64,000 nucleotides of DNA. Source: Ignavibacteria bacterium. Its GTDB lineage: Bacteria; Bacteroidota; Ignavibacteria; Kapaibacteriales; UBA2268. The notes under the pieces are model-generated. The model was not told the DNA's origin and searched no databases. It worked only from the letters and a program-made list of their open reading frames with translations. Positions 1 to 7,718 of this stretch are shown here, in pieces. A program made the position numbers and the translations under genes. Numbering within the stretch: position 1 is the first letter of the stretch; the number at the start of each line of letters is the position of its first letter. Location of the stretch: NCBI GenBank assembly GCA_012518115.1, contig JAAYTD010000074.1:1-64000 (forward strand). The letters run 5' to 3'.

Positions 1-142
1 ATATTTTATGATAGCAAAAGAACCACAATAAAAGCAATTTTTTTAACCATAAACTTAAAATGTCGCTAAGATAATGATTTTTTATGTAATTACAAGGATT
101 TTACCATTAATTTTGACTATTACACCTCATTTTTTGAAAACT

Positions 143-177
143 AAAAAAAGGGCTGAAACCTAAAATGGAATCAGCCC
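143..177 (-). terminator. Rho-independent terminator of the sigma/anti-sigma operon
   Basis: A perfect 7-bp stem (GGGCTGA at 150-156 with TCAGCCC at 171-177) lies next to seven A residues at 143-149. On the minus strand these become a T-run right after the hairpin, so it terminates transcription leaving the minus-strand gene that ends at 234. Confidence 0.85.
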
Positions 178-233
178 TAACTTATTATTTCATAAATAAA
201 AAATATCGTATAGCAGTGATAAAATTTATAGTT

Positions 234-1508
234 TTAAAAACCATAGAAAATTCCTAATTTCAAACCAATTTTATCTGAATTATAAATTTTATTTTCAACA
301 TTATAAAAAAGCATATCAAAATTTCCCGACACAACGATACCGCTATTATTGTATATATTAAGATAAGCTCCTAAATCTAATCCTATAATAGGTCCTACAG
401 ATGTACCACCTAAGGATAACTGAGTAAAAGGTTGGATTTTTTCTAAAGCTAGAAGATTAGCAAGATTATAAGAATAAAGAAACTTGCCATATAAAAACAT
501 TGGAAATTGTTGTTGATTAAAAGTGTTTTGTTTGATAGTTCTGCTAAATGTTTGTGGAAAATCTTTCCAACCTATTTCAGCGCCTAAAGCATGTTCATCA
601 GTAAGATTATAAGAAAAACGCACATTAGCATTATTCCAAAAACTATTTATTTGTTGCACCTCAGCCATATAGTTATTTTGTATTAATCCTTTATTGAATG
701 AAATGTTATAAATTGTTTTGTTGGTGCTAATATAATCTTCTTCTATTTTTTTCAATCTATCATTCTCTTGCTCATCGGTAGGCGTAAGTAAATTTTGCGA
801 AAAGAATGTTTTATCCGTATCTAAAATACTTTCCCTACTAATTGGTGTAGCTTTTTTAAGAGACAAAGAAAGTATATTATCAATTTCATCAAGGACATTT
901 TGTTTACTAGCTAGCATTAGTTCAGCGTCTTTTCTTCCTGTTTCATTTTCTAATTTAGCTTGTTCGTCTGTCGGATTTCCATATATAGATTCTAATAGTT
1001 TTTGTGTTTTTTGTTTACGAGTTAAGCCTTGCCCTATCTTGTTCACTTTTTTTTCTGCGTTTTTTTCGATATTTTTATTATCGGATAAATCAAACAATGA
1101 ATTTATTATATGATTGTCATCATAAATAGTTTGCATTAAAGATGGTTGAGAAGTATCTCCACCTCGTAAAGCTTCAAAAAGTCCAAGAATTGTAACGCTT
1201 ACTAAACTTGCAAACATTAAGATCAATATAGCTACTAGTATTTTTTTACTTCCTTTTTTCAATTTATTATTTATATTGCTTGAATTAGGAGTAGAAAAAC
1301 CTAGTTTATTAAATATATATTCTGTAGATTCTGCAGGTGGTGAAATCGTTATCGCATCACGCAACATACCCATATTTAATTGCAAATGTTGATTAAATAT
1401 ATCACGAGATTCAGCAGAACTAGCTAGCTCTTTAAATAAGTTTTCTTCTTCAGTACTATTTAATCCTTCATCAAAATATTTGTTTATATCGTCAGTAATA
1501 GTTTTCAT
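234..1508 (-). CDS. Dual-membrane anti-sigma factor: cytoplasmic domain, one TM helix, periplasmic linker, outer-membrane barrel
   Basis: 424 residues directly downstream of an ECF sigma factor. Residues 1-80 are a charged helical cytoplasmic domain with no zinc-finger cysteines. A hydrophobic helix at about 90-112 follows a basic KLKKGSKK patch. Residues 115-260 are a polar, K/E/N-rich linker. Residues 265-424 alternate polar and hydrophobic residues in about 7-8 strand-like segments and end in an aromatic residue (LGIFYGF), as outer-membrane barrels do. No signal peptide precedes the TM. The architecture matches the dual membrane-spanning anti-sigma (Dma) type known from Bacteroides. Inferred role: bind and silence the sigma factor and release it on an outer-membrane signal. 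Alternative: an inner-membrane anti-sigma with a periplasmic beta domain. Confidence 0.7.
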   Translation of the reverse strand: MKTITDDINKYFDEGLNSTEEENLFKELASSAESRDIFNQHLQLNMGMLRDAITISPPAESTEYIFNKLGFSTPNSSNINNKLKKGSKKILVAILILMFASLVSVTILGLFEALRGGDTSQPSLMQTIYDDNHIINSLFDLSDNKNIEKNAEKKVNKIGQGLTRKQKTQKLLESIYGNPTDEQAKLENETGRKDAELMLASKQNVLDEIDNILSLSLKKATPISRESILDTDKTFFSQNLLTPTDEQENDRLKKIEEDYISTNKTIYNISFNKGLIQNNYMAEVQQINSFWNNANVRFSYNLTDEHALGAEIGWKDFPQTFSRTIKQNTFNQQQFPMFLYGKFLYSYNLANLLALEKIQPFTQLSLGGTSVGPIIGLDLGAYLNIYNNSGIVVSGNFDMLFYNVENKIYNSDKIGLKLGIFYGF

Positions 1509-1555
1509 AAAATTTATACCTATAAACTCATAGTTTTATTTATAATTAATTTTTG

Positions 1556-2131
1556 TTACTCTTCGTCAAAAAAATCTGTTAGTATTATTCGTAATTTTTC
1601 TTTTGCTCTTGAAAAACGGTTTCTCAATAAATTGCTAGATATTCCTGTAATCTCTTCAATTTGACTATATCTAAGTCCTTCATATAGTCTTAAAAGAATG
1701 ATTTCACGAGACTTAGCATTTAATTTCATTAAAGCTTTAGGAATAATTTCCTCCAATTCTTTTTGATGTATATCAATTTTAGAATTCTCATCTTCAAATT
1801 GTTCATTAAAATTTACAAATTTGTCTTCTATATAAACCGTATTCTGTTTGCGCTTATCGTTTAACCATGTATTTCTTGCAATAGTTATTAAATATGAAAT
1901 TAAAGAGCCTGTGTCATTTTTCTGATGAATACTATTATAAAACTTTACAAATGTTTCTTGATATAAGTCTTTGGCATCTTCAACATTTCTTGACATTCTC
2001 AAACAATAAGTATATAACTTTTGTGAATATCTTATATAGATTTCCGCAAAAGCTTGCTGTTTATCACTTTTATTTTTTTTTATAACATCTATAAGTTCAA
2101 AATCATTTAACTTACTGTAATCGCTTTTCAT
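1556..2131 (-). CDS. ECF-family RNA polymerase sigma factor (sigma-E-like)
   Basis: About 191 residues. Region 2 (AFAEIYIRYSQKLYTYC, DAKDLYQETFVKFY) and region 4 with a helix-turn-helix (LNAKSREIILLRLYEGL, YSQIEEITGISSNLLRNR) are both clear, with a short linker as in ECF sigmas. A longer frame runs to 2170, but it would overlap the upstream gene by 29 bp and add a peptide outside the family, so ATG 2131 is chosen; it leaves a 10-bp gap after the lipoprotein gene. It sits between a lipoprotein propeller and the barrel-type anti-sigma, probably all co-transcribed. It should direct RNA polymerase to envelope-response promoters; the regulon is not visible here. Confidence 0.93.
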   Translation of the reverse strand: MKSDYSKLNDFELIDVIKKNKSDKQQAFAEIYIRYSQKLYTYCLRMSRNVEDAKDLYQETFVKFYNSIHQKNDTGSLISYLITIARNTWLNDKRKQNTVYIEDKFVNFNEQFEDENSKIDIHQKELEEIIPKALMKLNAKSREIILLRLYEGLRYSQIEEITGISSNLLRNRFSRAKEKLRIILTDFFDEE

Positions 2132-2141
2132 ATCTAATAAA

Positions 2142-3218
2142 TTATATGCCCCAAAACACATTGACAACATTATTAAATATCAATGTATTGTAATTTATTT
2201 TTGGAATATTGTTTTGACAATCAAGTTCTAAACAATGTAAATTCCAGAAGCTGTTTTTCCTAGAATCCTCATTTACTAAAATACATAATTTCTTATTATC
2301 CCAGTTCCAACACGGTGCAATAAATCTCTTGTTTTTATTATTATTTTCAATAATTCTAAAAAAACCTCCAGACTGTATGTTTTTTATCCACAACTCATTT
2401 TGTAAGCTTACGAAAGCTATATATTTTTTATCTCTTGATATGCTAGATGAAATAACACCTAAGTTTTTAGCATCAGGAATTTTTATTAGATTTTCTTCAA
2501 AATTATCAACTAAGTATTGGCAAACTGTAGTATCATTAAGAACAAAATAGAGAGTATTTTCTCTATCCAACCATTGTATTTTTTGATCTAATTTATAGTT
2601 TTGATTAATTTGTTTTTGCCATACGATGTTTTCTAAACGCTCTGTCTCTACAATTTTAATATTTAAGGTTGCCTCATCTAGTTTTTCTGCAAAAGCTATA
2701 TATTTATCATTTTTAGAAAATGTCGGTAGCATCTTATTTGCATAAACACTTGTTAAAAGCTCTAAATGCGCACCACCTGTAACATTGTTTAATTTCCAAA
2801 GATACAGTTCATTTTCACTATAATATAAAACCTTATCGCCATTCTGAGAAATAACAGGTTTACCGAAATACATTGAATTCTTTCGAGCAATAACAGTTTT
2901 TGCTGTATCAAACAGATTTCTTAGAATCACCTTGTTAATATTATTTTCTTGAGAAAAAATAACGACTTTCTCATCTTGAGAAGCGGGCGAAAAAATCTGT
3001 GCACTATCAGCAATTCTTTCTAATTGATAGTCTTCTTCAACAAATAAAAAAACTGATGAAAAATTACTATTCAAAGCTTGTGCAGTAAAGTACAATCGTT
3101 TGTCAGCAGGTCCATACCCTGAATTGGAATTGACACAATCACAATTGTCGCAACTATCTAAAAATAGCAATACTGCTAATAACAATGTAAACAAGTATAG
3201 TTTTTTTAATACTTTCAT
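2142..3218 (-). CDS. Lipoprotein with TolB/WD40-like beta-propeller
   Basis: 358 residues. An N-terminal hydrophobic stretch ends in a lipobox (FLDSC, lipidated Cys about 23), so an exported lipoprotein is expected. The rest contains repeated propeller-blade signatures (KVLYYSENELYLWKL, KYIAFAEK, KYIAFVSLQNELWIKN) like TolB/WD40 beta-propellers. First gene of the minus-strand operon with the sigma and anti-sigma genes. Inference: it may be an envelope sensor partner for the anti-sigma barrel, since it is the only other secreted product of the operon. No catalytic motif was seen. A purely structural or binding propeller is the alternative. Confidence 0.75.
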   Translation of the reverse strand: MKVLKKLYLFTLLLAVLLFLDSCDNCDCVNSNSGYGPADKRLYFTAQALNSNFSSVFLFVEEDYQLERIADSAQIFSPASQDEKVVIFSQENNINKVILRNLFDTAKTVIARKNSMYFGKPVISQNGDKVLYYSENELYLWKLNNVTGGAHLELLTSVYANKMLPTFSKNDKYIAFAEKLDEATLNIKIVETERLENIVWQKQINQNYKLDQKIQWLDRENTLYFVLNDTTVCQYLVDNFEENLIKIPDAKNLGVISSSISRDKKYIAFVSLQNELWIKNIQSGGFFRIIENNNKNKRFIAPCWNWDNKKLCILVNEDSRKNSFWNLHCLELDCQNNIPKINYNTLIFNNVVNVFWGI

Positions 3219-3308
3219 ATTTTGTACTATATTAAAGACACATTTTTATACATTTTGTTACATTTAAAAATGATTTTTTTAATTTATTAAATTTTCGCAT
3301 AAATTTAC

Positions 3309-3316
3309 TATATTTG
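3309..3316 (+). promoter_or_regulatory. Bacteroidota -7 element (TATATTTG)
   Basis: TATATTTG fits the TAnnTTTG -7 consensus and lies 28 bp before the GTG start of pgsA. No TTTG -33 element is present at the proper spacing, so only half of the promoter is recognisable. Confidence 0.5.
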
Positions 3317-3344
3317 TAAAAGAAAACATATAAAAATAAATATA

Positions 3345-3872
3345 GTGAAAAAAATACCAAATATACTTACTTTCAGTCGAATAATTTTAGCAGTTTTTTT
3401 TTGTTACTTTTACTTAACAAACTCTATAATTTTAGCAACAATAATATTTATTGTCGCAAGTCTTACAGATACACTTGACGGTTGGATTGCAAGAAAATTT
3501 AATGTTGTTAGTAAATGGGGAACTTTATATGATCCTCTTGCCGACAAATTTTTAACTTCATCAACTTTTATATGTTTTGCAATATCTGGAATTGTAGAAA
3601 AATGGATGGTAATAGTAATTATTTTAAGAGATATTTTAACTACTATTCTTCGTTTTACTTCTTTTGCTGAAAAAAAAATATCTACATCAAATTCTGCTAA
3701 ATTCAAAACATTCTTACAAATGTTTGTTATTCTAGGTATTTTGTTTCTATTGAGTACAAATAATCTGTCTATATTGTATAGCGATTATACTTACTTTGCA
3801 ATGTTATTCTTAACTTTATTAACTGTTTGGACAATGATAGAATATATTAGACAATTATGGAAAGCTAAGTAG
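3345..3872 (+). CDS. pgsA: CDP-diacylglycerol-glycerol-3-phosphate phosphatidyltransferase
   Basis: 175 residues, usual PgsA length. It carries the CDP-alcohol phosphatidyltransferase signature DG-x2-AR-x8-G-x3-D-x3-D, seen as DGWIARKF...GTLYDPLAD at about residues 45-66, whose aspartates bind the metal and CDP-diacylglycerol. Several hydrophobic helices make it an inner-membrane protein. It makes phosphatidylglycerophosphate, the step before PgpA, also encoded in this window. The start codon is GTG at 3345. It is followed after 25 bp by ribE, so the two are probably co-transcribed. A different CDP-alcohol transferase (for example a cardiolipin-type enzyme) is possible but less likely. Confidence 0.85.
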   Translation: MKKIPNILTFSRIILAVFFCYFYLTNSIILATIIFIVASLTDTLDGWIARKFNVVSKWGTLYDPLADKFLTSSTFICFAISGIVEKWMVIVIILRDILTTILRFTSFAEKKISTSNSAKFKTFLQMFVILGILFLLSTNNLSILYSDYTYFAMLFLTLLTVWTMIEYIRQLWKAK

Positions 3873-3897
3873 TATTAAATTCGGATTAAAATAAAAA

Positions 3898-4530
3898 ATG
3901 TTTACAGGACTAATTGAAGAAGTTGGACACATCAAAAATATAATAACAACTTCAAACATTAAAAATTTTACAGTTAAATGCTTTAAAGTATTAGACAAAT
4001 TAAAATTAGGCGATTCCGTCTCAATAAATGGAGTTTGCCAAACAGTAACTAAAATAAATAACGATTCGTTTTCTTTTGACACAATTGCAGAAACTTTGTC
4101 TAAAACAACTTTCAATTCTCTAAGTTATGGAGATAACGTTAACTTAGAGCGCGCATTGACTTTAACTTCAAGATTAGATGGACACATTGTACAAGGTCAT
4201 ATTGATGCACAAGGTAAAATAATACAGATAAATAAGTTAGAAAAAAAAGTTGAATTTTATGTCGCTTTTCCACAGGAATTTAAACATTTTTTAGCACATA
4301 CAGGCTCTATTTGTATTGATGGCATAAGCTTAACTGTTGCAGATATATTTGATTACTCGTTTAAAGTTGCAATCATTCCAACAACTTTAGAAAATACTAT
4401 CGCAAAAAATTATAAAATTGGCAGCGAAGTAAATTTAGAATTTGATATAATTGGAAAATACATCTATAGCATATTATCTAAAAACACGAGCTCTAACTTA
4501 TCAAATTTCATCTCACAACCTGATTTTTAA
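3898..4530 (+). CDS. ribE: Riboflavin synthase, alpha subunit
   Basis: 210 residues with the two homologous lumazine-binding barrels typical of the enzyme. The first opens with the hallmark MFTGLIEEVG and contains GDSVSINGVCQTVT; the second carries LDGHIVQGHIDAQG and GSICIDGISLTV. It joins two 6,7-dimethyl-8-ribityllumazine molecules to give riboflavin in the cytosol. No other rib genes are adjacent; it shares a probable transcript with pgsA. Confidence 0.96.
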   Translation: MFTGLIEEVGHIKNIITTSNIKNFTVKCFKVLDKLKLGDSVSINGVCQTVTKINNDSFSFDTIAETLSKTTFNSLSYGDNVNLERALTLTSRLDGHIVQGHIDAQGKIIQINKLEKKVEFYVAFPQEFKHFLAHTGSICIDGISLTVADIFDYSFKVAIIPTTLENTIAKNYKIGSEVNLEFDIIGKYIYSILSKNTSSNLSNFISQPDF

Positions 4531-4564
4531 ACTTTTTAAAAATATAGATATATTCAAAAAAATA

Positions 4565-4595
4565 TTTGAATAATAGTAAAAAAATGTTATTTTTG
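4565..4595 (+). promoter_or_regulatory. Complete Bacteroidota-type promoter of the 4667 gene
   Basis: TTTG at 4565-4568 is followed after exactly 19 nt by TATTTTTG at 4588-4595, a full match to the -33 TTTG / -7 TAnnTTTG consensus. The transcript should start near 4601-4603, giving a 5' leader of about 65 nt. Confidence 0.75.
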
Positions 4596-4602
4596 TAAGC
4601 AT

Positions 4603-4632
4603 AAAAATCATTTAATGATTTTTGTGTTTTTT
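4603..4632 (+). promoter_or_regulatory. Hairpin and T-rich tract at the predicted 5' end of the barrel mRNA
   Basis: AAAAATCA at 4603-4610 pairs with TGATTTTT at 4616-4623 (loop TTTAA), followed by GTGTTTTTT. It begins at the predicted transcription start. It could be a 5' stabilising stem-loop of an outer-membrane protein mRNA or a small attenuator; the stem is A/T-rich and its effect is uncertain. Confidence 0.4.
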
Positions 4633-4666
4633 AGATTTTTTTAAAATTAATAGGTTAATTTGAAAT

Positions 4667-5470
4667 ATGCAAAAGTTTATACTCAAGAAAACAATTTTTG
4701 TTTTATCCTTTCTAATGGTTTGTAATTTATTTATCTCTAATCCACTTAAAGCACAAGATGAGCGATTAGATGATTTTACTTTTGAAAGTGAAGAAATGGA
4801 GGATCCGAAACAACCGTATTTTGCATTAAGTATCGGTGTTACAGGAAATTTATTATTTACTAAATACGATGAACTTAATAATAAATTTATTGTTCCCAAG
4901 AATATGGAACTTTTTGAAGGTCCAATGTTTACATTAGGATTTAATGTTTTTACTGCTTTGTCGCCATTTGTAAATAATGTTCGCCTTGGCATCTCTTATA
5001 ACTCAGGTTCAAAACTTACAGAAATGAAAACAGTAGAAGAATCTATAGAAACAAATAGCACTCGCAACCTATCTATGCAAATGACAGGAATACATTTTGA
5101 TTATGCTTTTGTTCCTTTTAAATCTTTTGCAATTCTTCCGGGAATTGGCATTAATTTGGGTAACATGAAGTTTGAAGAGTTTAATAAAATCTCTTCACCT
5201 GTTTCTTGGAATGATATAAAAGCTACTGAAAACAATCAATTAAACTATTCATTTATGGCAGTAGAACCACAAGTTAATTTAGAATATGCACTTACAGGCT
5301 TTTTAATGTTACGCGCAGGAGTAAGTTACATAGCTTCTTTTGACAATCCACTTTCTACTTATGCTTGGACTATCAATGGAAATAATGAATTAAAAGATGT
5401 TCCAAGTGATATAAATCCCAAAGGATTAAATGTTAAGTTAGGTATATTTTTAGGACTATTTAATTATTAA
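4667..5470 (+). CDS. Secreted outer-membrane beta-barrel protein (porin/OmpA-barrel-like)
   Basis: 267 residues. A signal peptide covers about residues 1-30 (basic start, hydrophobic core, cleavage near KAQ/DE). After an acidic linker the protein alternates polar and hydrophobic residues in strand-like segments (YFALSIGVTGNLLF, NVRLGISYNSG, LMLRAGVSYIASF) and ends LGIFLGLFNY with a terminal aromatic, as expected for a small 8-10-stranded barrel inserted by Bam. No ligand-binding or enzyme motif was recognised. It has its own promoter and precedes the S9 peptidase by 16 bp, so the two probably form a transcription unit. Confidence 0.7.
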   Translation: MQKFILKKTIFVLSFLMVCNLFISNPLKAQDERLDDFTFESEEMEDPKQPYFALSIGVTGNLLFTKYDELNNKFIVPKNMELFEGPMFTLGFNVFTALSPFVNNVRLGISYNSGSKLTEMKTVEESIETNSTRNLSMQMTGIHFDYAFVPFKSFAILPGIGINLGNMKFEEFNKISSPVSWNDIKATENNQLNYSFMAVEPQVNLEYALTGFLMLRAGVSYIASFDNPLSTYAWTINGNNELKDVPSDINPKGLNVKLGIFLGLFNY

Positions 5471-5486
5471 ATCATTTTTCAAATTT

Positions 5487-7532
5487 ATGTTACACAAATT
5501 TTTCTATACTACATTTTTATTTTTTCTTGCTATTATGCAATTAACTGCTAAGAAACAAGCAATTACTGTTGAAGATCTTTACTCTTTGCATAGAATTTCC
5601 GATTATTCTGTATCACCTACAGAAGGGTGGATATTATATAAAGTATCGACACCAGATATACAGGAAAACAAATTAAAAAGCGAATTGTTTATTATCTCCA
5701 TTGATGGAAAAAAGAACTTAAAACTATCTATAGGTGAAGATCCTATAGCTAGTCCCGTTTGGTCACCTGATGGAAAAGAAATAGCGTATATTCAATATAA
5801 AGATGACCTTAGCTATATTTATACTATGCAAATCCCGAACGGATCACCAAAGCAAATCGCTAATTTTGAATCACAAATCGCTAATCTTCAATTTTCTCCT
5901 GACGGCAAACATTTTTCTTTTACAAAAAGCGTAAAAATTAAAGAAACAGTTACAGAAAAATATCCTAAATATGACAAAGCAAACGTAAGAATTTACACTG
6001 AATTACCTGTACGACATTGGGATCATTGGATTGATGAAAATTATAATCATCTGTTTATTATGCCTATAGATGGACCTGCTTCAGCAGCAAAAGATATTAT
6101 GCCTAACGAACCTTTTGATACTCCATTAGTACCTTTTGGTGGTTCTAGTGAAATTGCTTGGTCAGCAGACGGCAAAGATATTGCTTATACTTGTAAAAAA
6201 TACTCAGGTGTTGATTTCGTTAGAAATACAAATTCCGACATTTACATATATAATTTAGAAAAAGATAGAACTCATAATTTAACAGAAGGTTTTATGGGCT
6301 ATGATAAAAATCCTAGTTTTTCTCCTGATGGAAAATGGATTGCTTTCACAAGTCAGCATCGTCCAGGATTTGAATCTGATAAAATTCGTTTAATGCTTTT
6401 TAATATTGAAAAAAATGAATTTACAGACCTAACACAAGATTTTGACCAATGGATAGAAGAATTTATTTGGACCCCTGACAGTAAAAGTATTTTTGCTACA
6501 GCTACAAATTTCGGTACTGTCCAAATTTTCAAAGTAAATCTAAAAGATAAAAAAATTGTTCAATTTTCAAAAGGGCACTTTGATTATTCCGGTTTATCTA
6601 TACCTAAAAATGGAAAAATTGTTGTCTTTGGAATGATGAATATGACACGTCCGTTAGAGATTTGTTCAATTCCAGTTGATGGCGGAAGTGTTAATCAAAT
6701 AACAAAGTTAAACACAGAAAAAATAGATCAATTTGCTCCTTCTACTTTTGAAGAGCGCTGGATAAACACTCGCGATGGGAAAAAACTTCATTGTTGGATA
6801 GTGTATCCACCAAATTTTGATAAAAACAAAAAATATCCTATGATAACATATTGTCAAGGTGGTCCTCAACAAATGATAAGTCAAGCTTATGGTTATCGTT
6901 GGAATATGTCTCTGCTTTCTTCGCTTGGCTATATTATTGTTGCTCCTAATCGACGAGGCTGTCCGGGCTTTGGACAAGAATGGATTGACGCAATTACGGG
7001 CGATTGGGGTGGCAAACCTATGCAAGATATATTAGATGCGACAGACAATATGAAACAAGAACCATTTGTTGATAATAATCGTTGTGTAGCTATAGGAGCT
7101 AGTGCAGGTGGATTTACAACATTTTGGCTAGCAGGAAATCATGAAGGAAGATTTAAAGCACTTATGGCTCATTGTGGAGTATTTAACTTCACAAGTATGT
7201 ATGGCTCAACAGAAGAATTATTCTTTACTGATTGGGAATATGGCGGTCCTTATTGGGAAGAAAAAAATCAGAGTTTTTATAAAAAAAATTCGCCTCATAA
7301 TTTTGCGGACAAATGGAACGTTCCACTTCTAATTTCAACGGGTGAAAAAGATTTTCGAGTTCCTTATACACAAAGTTTAGAAGCTTTTACAGTAGCTCAA
7401 GTCAAAGGATTGCCATCTAAATTAATATTTTATCCCGATGAAACACATTTTATAGCAAAACCTCAAGAATATATAATTTGGTTTAACGAAGTATTTGATT
7501 TTTTTAATACTTATGTACCTGAACAAAAATAG
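5487..7532 (+). CDS. Exported S9 prolyl-oligopeptidase-family serine peptidase (DPP/acylaminoacyl-peptidase type)
   Basis: 681 residues. An N-terminal signal peptide (1-21) is followed by a seven-bladed TolB-like propeller with repeated SPDGKxIAY blades (about 50-410) and a C-terminal alpha/beta-hydrolase domain. The nucleophile elbow is GASAGG with Ser539; Asp622 (in EKDFRVP) and His654 (in DETHF) complete the triad. The GDWGG element before the nucleophile is also typical of the family. It should cleave short peptides in the periplasm, useful to a peptide-fermenting organism. Exact specificity (DPP5-like, tripeptidyl- or acylaminoacyl-peptidase) cannot be read. A strong terminator follows. 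Confidence 0.9.
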   Translation: MLHKFFYTTFLFFLAIMQLTAKKQAITVEDLYSLHRISDYSVSPTEGWILYKVSTPDIQENKLKSELFIISIDGKKNLKLSIGEDPIASPVWSPDGKEIAYIQYKDDLSYIYTMQIPNGSPKQIANFESQIANLQFSPDGKHFSFTKSVKIKETVTEKYPKYDKANVRIYTELPVRHWDHWIDENYNHLFIMPIDGPASAAKDIMPNEPFDTPLVPFGGSSEIAWSADGKDIAYTCKKYSGVDFVRNTNSDIYIYNLEKDRTHNLTEGFMGYDKNPSFSPDGKWIAFTSQHRPGFESDKIRLMLFNIEKNEFTDLTQDFDQWIEEFIWTPDSKSIFATATNFGTVQIFKVNLKDKKIVQFSKGHFDYSGLSIPKNGKIVVFGMMNMTRPLEICSIPVDGGSVNQITKLNTEKIDQFAPSTFEERWINTRDGKKLHCWIVYPPNFDKNKKYPMITYCQGGPQQMISQAYGYRWNMSLLSSLGYIIVAPNRRGCPGFGQEWIDAITGDWGGKPMQDILDATDNMKQEPFVDNNRCVAIGASAGGFTTFWLAGNHEGRFKALMAHCGVFNFTSMYGSTEELFFTDWEYGGPYWEEKNQSFYKKNSPHNFADKWNVPLLISTGEKDFRVPYTQSLEAFTVAQVKGLPSKLIFYPDETHFIAKPQEYIIWFNEVFDFFNTYVPEQK

Positions 7533-7582
7533 TATACAACAATTAATATTTTTACTTTAATTGCTATTTTGTAATAAATATG

Positions 7583-7620
7583 AAAAATCAGTTCAAAAAT
7601 ATAGTAGAACTGATTTTTTT
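7583..7620 (+). terminator. Rho-independent terminator after the S9 peptidase
   Basis: A perfect 12-bp stem (AAAAATCAGTTC at 7583-7594, GAACTGATTTTT at 7607-7618) with a 12-nt loop runs into further T residues. It closes the barrel-peptidase unit. Confidence 0.85.
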
Positions 7621-7718
7621 TCTTTTCTAATTCAAAAAAAAATGTTATTTTTATGGATATCATTTAGTATAAATGAATCAGATGAATATTTTGTTATATA
7701 TTATTATGGATTAAAGCT

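Noticed and set aside
1-69. End of a plus-strand gene open from the window edge
   Set aside because: Only 22 codons with no recognisable content; an open frame this short is expected by chance.
2132-2170. Longer start for the ECF sigma factor
   Set aside because: Would overlap the upstream lipoprotein gene and adds residues outside sigma region 2.
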